Source: Solirubrobacteraceae bacterium (GTDB lineage Bacteria; Actinomycetota; Thermoleophilia; Solirubrobacterales; Solirubrobacteraceae). Taken from it: a stretch of 17,795 bases of DNA. The notes below the pieces were generated by a model. That model worked only from the letters and a program-made list of their open reading frames with translations, did not search any database and was not told the origin of the DNA. The stretch covers positions 1 through 17,795 of the forward strand of contig JAUJME010000014.1 of assembly GCA_030447005.1 (NCBI GenBank), read 5' to 3'. The position numbers and the translations under genes are program-made. Of the stretch, positions 6,770-14,463 are shown piece by piece. How positions within the stretch are numbered: the first letter of the stretch is position 1; every line of letters starts with the position of its first letter.

Positions 6770-7759
6770 GTGAGCGCGCCCGGCGGCGCGCCGGACCCCG
6801 TGCCCGCCGCCGCGCGCGCGGGCTCGCGCGCTTCCCTCCTCGGGCTGGCGGTCTCCGTCGTCGCGGTCGCCGGCGTGGTGTGGTGGGCGCTGCGCCAGGA
6901 GCCGCCGCAGCTGCCCTCGACGCCCGGCCAGCTCGCGGCCCTGGCCGGCGCGATCGCCCTCTACGCCGTGGCGACCGTCGTGCGCGCGGAGCGCTGGGAG
7001 CGGCTGCTGGCCCGTGACGGCGCCCACGCCCCGCGCGCCGACGTCTACGCCCTCACCGTCGTCGGCTACGCGGTCAACAACGTCCTCCCCGCCCGGGCCG
7101 GCGACGCCGTCCGGGTGCTGCTGCTCGCCCCGCGCACCCAGGCGGGGCGCCGGACCATCCTCGGGACGCTGCTGGCCGAGCGCCTGCTCGACATCGCCGT
7201 CATCGTCGGGCTGTTCCTGATCGTGGGCTACGCGCTGCTCGGCGAGGTGGGGGCCGGCTCGCTCGAGGTCATCGCAGGGGTGACCGTGGCCGGCGTGGCG
7301 CTCGCGGCGATCGCCTTCCTCGTCCTGCGCCGCAACGAGCGGCTGCGCGCCCTGCTCGCCCCGATCCTCTCCTCCACGCTGAACCTACGGGGCGCGCACG
7401 GCGCATACCTCCTCGCGATGACCGTGGTGGTGTGGGGGATCGAATCGGCGATGTGGATGACCATCGGCAGCGCCGTCGGCTTCGGCATGGACCCGATCGA
7501 GGGCGTCTACCTCGTGGCGCTCGCCAGCGTGTTCGCCCTCATCCCGTCGGGCCCGGGTTACGCGGGCACCCAGGACGCCGCCGCGGTGATCGGCATCCGG
7601 GCGATCGGCGGCAGCGGCTCGATCGCCGTCTCCTACATCGTCATGCTGCGCTTCGTCCTCGTGGTCCCGATCACCCTCCTCGGCTTCGTCCTCATCGCCA
7701 CCCGCTACGGCGGGCTCGCGCGGCTGCGAGCGGCGCGGCGCGAGGCGTTCGCGCGCTAA
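6770..7759 (+). CDS. Flippase-like integral membrane protein (UPF0104 / LPG_synthase_TM family)
   Basis: 329 residues with about eight hydrophobic segments. Family signatures include ALYAVATVVRAERWERLL, VNNVLPARAGDAVRVLLLA (the usual P-x-R-x-G-[DE]-x-x-R), LLAERLLDIAVIV, and near the C-terminus ALIPSGPGYAGTQDAA (the PxGPGxxG..E/Q loop). Members resemble the membrane part of lysylphosphatidylglycerol synthase (PF03706/TIGR00374) and are often found beside glycosyltransferases, where a lipid-flipping role is suggested. The start GTG 6770 has GGAGGG (6759-6764) at 5-base spacing. The next gene starts 9 bp after its stop, so they are very likely co-transcribed. Substrate unknown. Confidence 0.9.
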   Translation: MSAPGGAPDPVPAAARAGSRASLLGLAVSVVAVAGVVWWALRQEPPQLPSTPGQLAALAGAIALYAVATVVRAERWERLLARDGAHAPRADVYALTVVGYAVNNVLPARAGDAVRVLLLAPRTQAGRRTILGTLLAERLLDIAVIVGLFLIVGYALLGEVGAGSLEVIAGVTVAGVALAAIAFLVLRRNERLRALLAPILSSTLNLRGAHGAYLLAMTVVVWGIESAMWMTIGSAVGFGMDPIEGVYLVALASVFALIPSGPGYAGTQDAAAVIGIRAIGGSGSIAVSYIVMLRFVLVVPITLLGFVLIATRYGGLARLRAARREAFAR

Positions 7760-7768
7760 AAACCGACC

Positions 7769-9346
7769 GTGCGCTCCTGGCTCAAGGACCGATCCCGCGG
7801 CGAGCTGGCCGCCTACGGCGTGCTGGTGGCGATCGCCCTCGCGCTGCGGCTGATCGACCTCGGAGCCCGCCCGTTCCACCACGACGAGAGCCAGGACGCC
7901 TACTTCTCCTGGCGGCTGTTCACCGAGGGCGACTACGCCTACAACCCGCTGCTGCACGGGCCGCTGCGCTTCTACCTGACCACCGCGATGTACGCGATCT
8001 TCGGCGCGAGCGACACCGTGGCCCGCCTCGCGCCGGCGCTGATGGGGACCGCCATGGTCGCCCTCCCCTACCTCGTGCGCCGCCAGATCGGGCGGATCGC
8101 CGCCTTCACCGCCGCGGTCCTGCTCGCCGTGGGCCCCAGCTACCTCTACTTCTCGCGGTTCGCCCGCGAGGACATCTACATCGCCTGCATCACGCTCGCG
8201 CTGCTGGCGGTCGTGCTCCGCTTCCTCGACTCACCGCGCCGCCACCATCCGGCGCTGATGGGCGCCCTGCTGGCGGCCAGCTTCGCCACCAAGGAGTCGA
8301 CCTTCATCACCGTCTTCGTGGCCGGCACCTTCTTCGGCCCGCTCGCGCTCTGGCAGATCCGGCGGGCGGCCGGCGGCTGGCGCGAGGCGCCGCTCGTCCG
8401 CACGTTCCTCAGCGTCGGCTGGGAGGCGTGGGCGTGGGGCTTCGCCGCGTTCTGGCTCGTCTTCACGGTCCTGTTCACCGTCTTTCTCACGAACCCGGGC
8501 GGGCTGTGGGACGGTATCTACGACGGCCTGGCCTACTGGCTCGGCCAGCAGCCGGTCGGCCGCGGCGGCGAGCCGGTCGGCTTCTACGTCTTCCTGCTCG
8601 GGGGCGTCGAATGGCCCGTGCTGGCGCTCGCGGTGGTCGGCGTGGTCGCCGTCGTGCGCGCGCCGAGCACCGGGCGCTGGCTGATCGTGTGGATGTTCGC
8701 CATGTCGCTCGCGGTCTACTCGTGGGCGAGCGAGAAGTTCGCCTGGCTGGTGCTGCACCCGCTGCTGCCGCTGATCCTGCTCGCGGGGATCGGGGTCCAG
8801 GCGCTGTGGGCGTCCCGGCGCCACTGGACGGGCCGCGCCGGCCTCGCGGTCGCCGTCGCCGGCGCCGTCTATCTCGGCTGGACGAGCTTCCAGGTCAACG
8901 CCGTGCGCCCCGCGGACCCCCGCGAGCTGCTGGTCTCCACCCAGTCCTCGGAGGAGGTCGTCGACGTGCGCGACCGCGTCTACGCCCTCGCGAGGCGCTC
9001 CGGGCCGCCCGTGACCATCGCCATCGACGAGGCGGAGGGCGCGACCTTCCCGTGGGCGTGGTACTTCCGCGACCTCCCGGTGGGCTACATCGACATGACC
9101 CAGCCCGGCTACACGCCGGAGGCCGAGGTGCTCATCCTCACCGAGGCGTCGCGGCAGAAGCTGGGCGCGAAGCTCGACGGCTACGAGGGCCGCGAGTTCG
9201 ACTTCCGCGTCTGGTGGGTCAAGGACTACGGCAAGGCGTTCTCCCCCGCCAACTGGGCGACGTGGGTCGCCACCCGCGAGCCGTGGAGCCCGACGGGCGG
9301 CATGCCGGAGTACCTCTACGTGCGGCGCGGGCTCACGTCGGGTTGA
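7769..9346 (+). CDS. TIGR03663 family (Agl23-like) glycosyltransferase-like membrane protein
   Basis: 525 residues, an N-terminal GT-C/PMT-like multi-pass domain and a C-terminal soluble part from about residue 385. The few invariant residues known for TIGR03663 are present: the Asp-Glu pair at 39-40 (PFHHDESQDAYF), His-Gly-Pro at 63-65 (LLHGPLRFYL) and nearby arginines (Arg67; FSRFARED). GT-C enzymes use polyprenyl-phosphate sugars and place the catalytic acidic pair in the first outer loop. The family nearly always co-occurs with TIGR03662, which is the neighbouring convergent gene (14-bp 3' overlap). GTG 7769 follows the flippase-like gene by 9 bp without a clear Shine-Dalgarno; TAAAAA overlapping the previous stop lies 6 bases before GTG. 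Confidence 0.92.
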   Translation: MRSWLKDRSRGELAAYGVLVAIALALRLIDLGARPFHHDESQDAYFSWRLFTEGDYAYNPLLHGPLRFYLTTAMYAIFGASDTVARLAPALMGTAMVALPYLVRRQIGRIAAFTAAVLLAVGPSYLYFSRFAREDIYIACITLALLAVVLRFLDSPRRHHPALMGALLAASFATKESTFITVFVAGTFFGPLALWQIRRAAGGWREAPLVRTFLSVGWEAWAWGFAAFWLVFTVLFTVFLTNPGGLWDGIYDGLAYWLGQQPVGRGGEPVGFYVFLLGGVEWPVLALAVVGVVAVVRAPSTGRWLIVWMFAMSLAVYSWASEKFAWLVLHPLLPLILLAGIGVQALWASRRHWTGRAGLAVAVAGAVYLGWTSFQVNAVRPADPRELLVSTQSSEEVVDVRDRVYALARRSGPPVTIAIDEAEGATFPWAWYFRDLPVGYIDMTQPGYTPEAEVLILTEASRQKLGAKLDGYEGREFDFRVWWVKDYGKAFSPANWATWVATREPWSPTGGMPEYLYVRRGLTSG

Positions 9347-11435
9347 GCCGCCACACCGTCGTCCCGTCGCGGTCGAGGACGCGGCGGCCGAGGCGGTCGA
9401 ACTTGGCCAGGCCGTCGTCGCCGTAGTCGGCGCGCTCGAGCGGGCCGGCCACCACGTAGTCGACGCCGTAGCGCTCGAGCAGCGGGCGCACGGCGGCGGG
9501 GTCGGGATCGCGGTACATCCGCTCGACGTCGGCCCGCCGCGAGCCCACGTCGTGACCCCACTGGAGCTCGTGGCCCGGCCAGCCGAGGACCGTCGCGCGG
9601 CCCGAGAACGTCGAGATCCGCGCGTGGCCGAACTCCGAGTAGTCGTCGCCGACCGCCTCGAGCACGACGGCGTCGCCCGCCGCCTCGTCGCGCAGCCAGC
9701 CGATCGCGGCCACGTCGCCGGGCGCGTCGCGCTCGAGCCACGCCAGCCCGCTGAGCCGCGGGCCGTCGGCGAAGGCCGCCTTGCGGGAGTAGGTCCCCGC
9801 GAAGGGATAGATCGCGGCGAGCGCCAGCCCGACGACCGCCACCGGCGCCCACAGCCGCCAGGCGCCCGCCGGCAGCCACCGCCGCCCCAGCGGGAAGACG
9901 ACCGCGGCCATCAGCGCGAGCAGGATCCACGCCTGGAAGCCCAGCTTGAAGATCGTGTTCATGCGGAAGAGGTCCGAGCCCTCGAACTCGTCGCGGACGT
10001 AGACGAGCTCCGGGCCCAGCACGCAGGCGAGGCCCGCGGCGATCACGAGCCAGCCCCAGCGCTCGGCGGCCTCCTCGGCGTCCCACGCCGCGCAGGCCGC
10101 CACCGCGACCAGCGCCGCCATGAGCGCCGGCCCGGCGAGGTCGGCGGGGGCCAGCAGCGAGCCGGCGACGATCGCCGCGACGGCCACCCAGGCCGCCGTC
10201 CGCAGCGGGCGGCCCGTGGCGAGCAGCAGGCGGGCGAACGCGGCGAGCAGGATCCAGAGCAGGACGCCGAGGAAGAGCGACTGGTCGCCGACGAACTGCG
10301 AGAAGGAGCGCCGCTCCTCCACGACCCCGATCCCGCCCGTCGCCGCGTCGAAGGTCAGCCAGAACGGCAGCACCGCCAGCACGGAGATCCACAGGACGCC
10401 GACGCTCCACAGGGCCGCCGCCCGCCACGCGCCCGGTCGTGGGCGGCCGCGCAGCCACACGAGCGCCGAGAGCGCCACGATCCCGGCGGCCACGGGATAG
10501 GACCACGAGTTGATCGCGTAGAGGACGCCGACCGCGATCCCGGCGGGCACCACGTCGCGGCGGCTCGGCCCGCCGCGCGCGGCCTGGAGGCCGAAGGCGA
10601 GCGCCAGGAGCGTGAAGGGGACGGCGAGCAGGTGGGCGTGGAGGTCGCCGAGCAGGAAGGCGAAGGCCGGGAACTCGGTGATCGCCTGCGGGATCGCCCG
10701 CGACGGCCCGAACCAGTCGTAGGCGCGCAGCGGGCCGCCCTCGCGGAAGAGCTCGATGCCGGAGTCGAGCGTCCCCGCCCCGCAGACCAGGCAGGCCGCC
10801 AGCACGCCGGCCAGGACGCGCCGGCGCCCGCCCGCCGCGGCGGTCAGCGCCGCGCCGAGGCCGAACGCCGCCACGGCCGAGAGCGCGAAGGTCAGCGCCA
10901 GCGAGAGGTTGTAGCCGGCGCTCGGGGCCACCCCGGTGAGGCGGACGACGAACGCCATCAGGTAGTGGCCGAGGTAGTAGTAGTTGAGCTCCTCCCCCGC
11001 CATCCACGGGTCGTGCGGCGGCATGTCGCCGCTGGCGTTGATCGCCGTGAGGAACGCCATGTCCATCGGCTTCTCCGTCCCGCGGACGTCGGGCGAGTAG
11101 GCGGCCAGCAGCGCCCCGCCGGCGAAGGCGGCGACGAACACCGCCTCGGCGGCCAGGGCCAGGCGGCGGTCGCCGAGCGGATCGCCGTGGCGCCACCACA
11201 GCCAGGCACCCGCCAGACCGAGCGCCACCACGCCCGCGACCGCCGTGCCGGTCCCGTACGGCACGACGCCCGCGGACGCGAGCAGCCACACGGGATAGGC
11301 CGCGGCGAGCAGCCCGAGCGGCTTGGCGAACGCCGCCGCGCCGCCCGGCAGGCGGCCCAGCGCGAACGCCGCGAGCGGGAGCGCGGCGAGCCCGATCAGC
11401 TCTGAGAGCAGGAGGAAGCGCAGCGCCTCGGACAC
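9333..11435 (-). CDS. TIGR03662 / DUF2298 'YYY' multi-pass membrane protein
   Basis: 700 residues, about 14 or more hydrophobic segments, then a soluble C-terminal region from about residue 565. The hallmark block lies at residues 118-158: RGTEKPMDMAFLTAINAS, then HDPWMAGEELNYYYLGHY with the three tyrosines (152-154) that name the family. A second conserved block is EFPAFAFLLGDLHAHLLAVPF (255-275). Function is unproven; GT-C-like topology and linkage to TIGR03663 suggest a role in making or transferring a lipid-linked glycan at the membrane. The start is GTG 11435, 6 bases after a TAGCCT -10-like box, with no ribosome binding site. It overlaps the TIGR03663 gene by 14 bp at the 3' ends and is divergent from the gene at 11477. 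Confidence 0.93.
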   Translation of the reverse strand: MSEALRFLLLSELIGLAALPLAAFALGRLPGGAAAFAKPLGLLAAAYPVWLLASAGVVPYGTGTAVAGVVALGLAGAWLWWRHGDPLGDRRLALAAEAVFVAAFAGGALLAAYSPDVRGTEKPMDMAFLTAINASGDMPPHDPWMAGEELNYYYLGHYLMAFVVRLTGVAPSAGYNLSLALTFALSAVAAFGLGAALTAAAGGRRRVLAGVLAACLVCGAGTLDSGIELFREGGPLRAYDWFGPSRAIPQAITEFPAFAFLLGDLHAHLLAVPFTLLALAFGLQAARGGPSRRDVVPAGIAVGVLYAINSWSYPVAAGIVALSALVWLRGRPRPGAWRAAALWSVGVLWISVLAVLPFWLTFDAATGGIGVVEERRSFSQFVGDQSLFLGVLLWILLAAFARLLLATGRPLRTAAWVAVAAIVAGSLLAPADLAGPALMAALVAVAACAAWDAEEAAERWGWLVIAAGLACVLGPELVYVRDEFEGSDLFRMNTIFKLGFQAWILLALMAAVVFPLGRRWLPAGAWRLWAPVAVVGLALAAIYPFAGTYSRKAAFADGPRLSGLAWLERDAPGDVAAIGWLRDEAAGDAVVLEAVGDDYSEFGHARISTFSGRATVLGWPGHELQWGHDVGSRRADVERMYRDPDPAAVRPLLERYGVDYVVAGPLERADYGDDGLAKFDRLGRRVLDRDGTTVWRLNPT

Positions 11436-11441
11436 GCCCTG

Positions 11442-11447
11442 AGGCTA
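11442..11447 (-). promoter_or_regulatory. Putative leaderless -10 box (TAGCCT) for the DUF2298 gene
   Basis: On the minus strand CACTAGCCTCAGGGC precedes GTG 11435; TAGCCT ends 6 bases before the start codon. It lies in a 41-bp divergent intergenic region together with the box at 11463-11468. Confidence 0.45.
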
Positions 11448-11462
11448 GTGGCGGCGCAGGCG

Positions 11463-11468
11463 TACACT
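11463..11468 (+). promoter_or_regulatory. Putative leaderless -10 box (TACACT) for the enolase-superfamily gene
   Basis: GGCGTACACTCGCCGCCG directly precedes ATG 11477. TACACT fits TAnnnT and ends 8 bases before the start codon, so the mRNA would begin at or within two bases of ATG. No Shine-Dalgarno sequence is present. Confidence 0.5.
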
Positions 11469-11476
11469 CGCCGCCG

Positions 11477-12532
11477 ATGCCGACCTACGACCTGATCGCC
11501 GGGCTGCCGCTGCGGATCGACGGCTACGCGCTCGAGGGCCGCTCGCGCACCGTCTCGAGCGGCTTCGAGCGCCTCACCACGGTCATCCGCCTCCACGGTG
11601 GCGGCGAGGAGGGGGTCGGCGAGGACGTCACCTACGAGGCCGGGGACCACGTCCGCCAGCAGGAGCGCGGCGCCGTCCTGCCGCTCGCCGGCGAGTGGAC
11701 GCTCGACGGCTTCTCCACCCACCTCGACGGCCTCGACCTCTTCCCGGCGCAGGCCCCCGGCTTCCCCGTCTACCGCAACTACCGCCGCTGGGCGTTCGAG
11801 AGCGCGGCGCTCGACCTCGCGCTGCGCCAGGCGGGCCGCTCGCTCGCCGACGTGCTCGGGCGCGCGCCGCGGCCCGTCCGCTTCGTCGTCTCCTCGCGGC
11901 TGGGCGAGCCGCCCACCTTCGGTCCCGTCGAGCGCCGGTTGGCCGTCTATCCCGACCTCCGCTTCAAGCTCGACGCGACGCCCGACTGGGACGACGCGCT
12001 GATCGCCCGGCTCGTGGAGACGGGCGCGGTCGACTCCATCGACCTCAAGGGCGCCTACAAGGGGACGTCGGTCGACGTCGCGACGGACCCCGAGCTCTAC
12101 CGCCGCGTGGCCGAGGCGTTCCCGGACGCCTGGCTCGAGGACCCCGACCTCACCGTTCCGGAGGCCGCCGAGGCGCTCGCGCCCCACCGCGACCGCATCA
12201 CCTGGGACGCGCCGATCCACTCCGTCGACGACATCCTGGCGCTCGACCACCTGCCGCGGACGGTCAACCTCAAGCCGTCGCGGTTCGGCTCGCTGCGCGC
12301 GCTCTGCGCGGGCTATGACTTCTGCGAGGAGCGCGGGATCGGCGCCTACGGCGGCGGCCAGTACGAGCTCGACGCCGGGCGCGGCCAGATCCAGTACCTC
12401 GCCGCGCTCTTCCATCCCGACGGCCCCAACGACATCGCCCCGGGCGGCTACGACGCGCTCGACCCGCCCCCCGGTCTCCCGGCCAGTCCGCTCGAGCCCC
12501 GCTTGGCGCCGGCGGGCTTCCGCTGGGCCTAG
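11477..12532 (+). CDS. Enolase-superfamily enzyme (MLE/OSBS-like barrel), specificity unknown
   Basis: 351 residues. An N-terminal capping domain (about 1-125, with RWAFESAALDLALRQAGRSL as in muconate-lactonizing-type enzymes) precedes a beta-barrel carrying a full set of candidate active-site residues. These are Lys164 (RFKLDA), Asp189 (SIDLKG), Glu221 (AWLEDPD), Asp244 (TWDAPIH) and Lys266 (VNLKPSRFGS). Asp/Glu/Asp would hold Mg2+, and the two lysines on opposite faces are the usual acid/base pair for proton abstraction next to a carboxylate. This points to racemase, cycloisomerase or dehydratase-type chemistry; the substrate cannot be told. It could resemble o-succinylbenzoate synthase, but no menaquinone genes are nearby. 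Leaderless start at ATG 11477. Confidence 0.8.
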   Translation: MPTYDLIAGLPLRIDGYALEGRSRTVSSGFERLTTVIRLHGGGEEGVGEDVTYEAGDHVRQQERGAVLPLAGEWTLDGFSTHLDGLDLFPAQAPGFPVYRNYRRWAFESAALDLALRQAGRSLADVLGRAPRPVRFVVSSRLGEPPTFGPVERRLAVYPDLRFKLDATPDWDDALIARLVETGAVDSIDLKGAYKGTSVDVATDPELYRRVAEAFPDAWLEDPDLTVPEAAEALAPHRDRITWDAPIHSVDDILALDHLPRTVNLKPSRFGSLRALCAGYDFCEERGIGAYGGGQYELDAGRGQIQYLAALFHPDGPNDIAPGGYDALDPPPGLPASPLEPRLAPAGFRWA

Positions 12533-12535
12533 ACT
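12530..12535 (+). promoter_or_regulatory. Putative -10 box (TAGACT) overlapping the preceding stop codon
   Basis: The stop codon TAG (12530-12532) of the enolase-superfamily gene is the first half of TAGACT, which ends 10 bases before ATG 12546. It may drive a nearly leaderless mRNA for the two-TM protein, in addition to read-through from upstream. Confidence 0.4.
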
Positions 12536-12545
12536 CTCTCGCCGC

Positions 12546-13154
12546 ATGCCTCCCAAGCCGCGCCAGGTCAAGGTCGAGCAGAAGTCGGCGCTCGCCGCGA
12601 TGCAGAAGCTCGAGACCCGCTCCGACGAGGAGCTCGCGGCGGAGACGAAGTACAGGTCCGCCGCTCAGGCGCTGCTCGGCGCGCGTGCCGCGGAGCGCTA
12701 CGACGCCAAGCGCGCCCGCGAGCACTTCCGCGCGGCGATCGCGGCGGCCCGGCCGCAGGAGCGCCTCCAGCTGCGGCGGATGGCGGAGGCCTCGCTCGCC
12801 CTCGCCGAGCGGCGCCCGGACGACCTCAAGGCGGCCGCCGAGCGCCTCGGCCAGACCCCGCCGACCAACCGCCAGCTCATGCTGCTGCGCTTCATGGGGA
12901 TCGTCGCCCCGCCCGCCAGCGCCGGCGGCCTGGCCCGCGCCCGCGGCATCCTCGTCCTCGTCCTGCTCGTCGTGGCGCTGCTCGCGCTCGGCTGGGGGAT
13001 CGTCCAGCTCGTCTCGCTGCCCTTCGGCGGCATCGACGCCGGCGTGAGCATCTTCTGGGGCTTCCTGCTCGTCTGCGTCGCGCTCGGCGTGATGGCCTTC
13101 ATCGGCCGGCGCCGCCAGCGGCGCGCCCAGGCCGCCCGCGCCGGCGCGGGCTAG
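12546..13154 (+). CDS. Two-TM membrane protein with helical cytosolic N-terminus, unknown function
   Basis: 202 residues. Residues 1-115 are charged and Ala/Arg/Glu-rich, probably a helical bundle or TPR-like region (RYDAKRAREHFRAAIAAARPQERLQ). Two hydrophobic segments follow, about 134-158 (GILVLVLLVVALLALGWG...) and 166-187 (VSIFWGFLLVCVALGVMAFI), with a basic tail GRRRQRRAQAAR that should stay inside. No signal peptide. No family recognised. ATG 12546 is chosen because the upstream open frame is the antiframe of the previous gene and a -10-like TAGACT sits 10 bases before it. It lies 13 bp after the enolase-superfamily gene and 34 bp before the next small gene, all on one strand. Confidence 0.8.
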   Translation: MPPKPRQVKVEQKSALAAMQKLETRSDEELAAETKYRSAAQALLGARAAERYDAKRAREHFRAAIAAARPQERLQLRRMAEASLALAERRPDDLKAAAERLGQTPPTNRQLMLLRFMGIVAPPASAGGLARARGILVLVLLVVALLALGWGIVQLVSLPFGGIDAGVSIFWGFLLVCVALGVMAFIGRRRQRRAQAARAGAG

Positions 13155-13188
13155 TTTGCGCTCGCCCCGCCGCGGCTAGGGGCGGGCG

Positions 13189-13419
13189 ATGGGCTTCTTC
13201 CGCCGCGCGGCGCGCGACTACCTCGTCTACCGGATCTTCGGCGGCGGCGGGCACCGCCGCGGGCGCCATCACCGGCACCGGCGGTCCGTCTACTACGGCC
13301 GCCCGCGCCACCGCCGGCGCTCCAACGTCCACGTGACGGGCTGCTGCCTGCCCATCCCGCTCGGCGTCGTCGCCGCCACGGCGATCGGCGGCCGCGCCGT
13401 CGTCAGGAGGTCTCGTTGA
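13189..13419 (+). CDS. Small His/Arg-rich protein (76 residues)
   Basis: Begins MGFFRRAARDYLVYRIFGGG, then a dense basic tract (GHRRGRHHRHRRSVYYGRPRHRRRS, residues about 20-45), then TGCCLPIPLGVVAATAIGGRA with a Cys-Cys pair and a weakly hydrophobic segment. No family recognised. The His/Arg cluster could bind nucleic acid, acidic lipid or metal; this is speculation. ATG 13189 follows AGGGGCGGGCG, a possible ribosome binding site. A TAGTTT sequence overlapping the preceding stop (13152-13157) could be a -10 box. Its stop overlaps the start of the next small gene by one base (TGATG), so the two are a coupled pair. Confidence 0.6.
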   Translation: MGFFRRAARDYLVYRIFGGGGHRRGRHHRHRRSVYYGRPRHRRRSNVHVTGCCLPIPLGVVAATAIGGRAVVRRSR

Positions 13420-13523
13420 TGTTCTTCTTCTCCAACCGCATGGGCTGCCTCCCGTCGCTCGCGCTCTCGATCTTCCTGACGCTGATCCTGCTGACGATCA
13501 CCGGCGTCATCAACCTGTTCTAG
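13419..13523 (+). CDS. Small hydrophobic membrane protein (34 residues)
   Basis: A 34-residue frame: MFFFSNRMGCLPSLALSIFL, then a hydrophobic stretch TLILLTITGVINLF to the stop, giving one likely transmembrane helix. It is supported by a strong Shine-Dalgarno AGGAGG (13405-13410) with 8-base spacing, the best in this part of the window, and by TGATG coupling to the His/Arg-rich gene. The opening MGFFRR of the neighbour and MFFFSN here are similar in style. Its TAG stop overlaps the convergent DUF72 stop by 4 bp (CTAG). Function unknown. Confidence 0.6.
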   Translation: MFFFSNRMGCLPSLALSIFLTLILLTITGVINLF

Positions 13524-14408
13524 GCCCCGGCCCGCTGGCCGAGCAGCTCGCGGAAGCGCTCGGCGGCGACGGGCGCGTCCGAGCCGCGGTTGTTGTTGAA
13601 GAACACCCGCACGTCCTGCGCGGTCTCGGCCATGGCCCGGGCCCGGGTGGCGATCTCCTCGAGCTCTGAGTCGGCGTAGCGGTAGGCGAAGCGCTCGGCG
13701 ACCGAGCGGCCCTGGGTGTACCCCTCGAGGTTGCGGCCGTGGGCGCGCAGGTAGGCGAGCCGCGGGTGGGTCACCGCGTCGATCGCCGGGAGGATCGTCA
13801 CCTGCTCGCCCGCCGGCGCGTCGACGGCGACGAACGCCGCGCCGTGCTCCTCGTACCAGCCCAGCGTGCGCTCGATGCGCTCCGGCTTGAGCCACGAGCG
13901 GTGGCGGAGCTCGACGGCGACCGTCGCCGGCGCGAGGCGCTCGAGGAGCGGGGCGAGCTCGCCGAGCTCGTGCTCGTGCGGGCTGAAGGCCGGCGAGCTG
14001 GAGCAGGTAGGCGCTCAGCTTGCCCGCCGCCGCCAGCGGCGCGACCGCGGCGGCGACCTCCCCGGCCAATGCCGCCTCGAGCTGGGGGGTGAGCAGGACG
14101 CGGCCGCGGGGCCCGACCCGGGCGCCGTCGCGCAGCTCCGGCGGCAGCGCGTCGAGCGTGGCGGCGTGGCGGGAGAGCGCCTTGTGGAGCTTGACGTCGA
14201 AGCTGAAGCCCTCGGGCGTCGCCTCGGCCCAGCGCTCGACCGTCGCGCGCGCGGGGACGGCGTAGAAGGTCGAGTTGACCTCGACCGCCTCGAAGCGCTG
14301 GGCGTACCAGGGGAGCCGGTCGCGGGCGGGAAGGCCCGCCGGATACCACTCCTCGACGAAGCCGGGGTCGGCCCAGCTCGACGTCCCCACCGTGATCGTG
14401 CCGGCCAC
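13520..14408 (-). pseudogene. DUF72 family gene interrupted by a frameshift
   Basis: The N-terminal part (GTG 14408, MAGTITVGTSSWADPGFVEEWYP... FEAVEVNSTFYAVPAR...FSFDVKLHKALS) and the C-terminal part (LPAIDAVTHPRLAYLRAHGRNLEGYTQ...FNNNRGSDAPVAAERFRELLG) are both clear DUF72 (YecE-like, TIM-barrel) sequence but lie in different frames. The break is at about 13993-13997. Reading ...YLLQL in the first frame and SPAFSPHEHELGEL in the second rebuilds the family's LLQFPPSF-like segment if two bases (a TC) were lost; one extra base is the alternative. After the shift, VAVELRHRSWLKPERIERTLGWYEEHG continues intact to the stop. With no other damage, this is either a very recent mutation or a sequencing error. 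The family's function is unknown. Confidence 0.85.
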
Positions 14409-14463
14409 GACCTTCGCCTACCCGGCGGCGCTCACACGGGGACGCCATGCTGCGTTGGACGAG

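Noticed and set aside
7432..9426. 664-codon open frame on the plus strand
   Set aside because: Out-of-frame reading of the TIGR03663 gene; Arg/Pro/Ala-rich nonsense composition, whereas the true frame has DE and HGP motifs.
9552..11405. 617-codon open frame on the plus strand
   Set aside because: Antisense shadow of the DUF2298 gene; the product is low-complexity Arg/Gly/Glu/Gln with no motif, while the minus strand has clear membrane segments and YYY signature.
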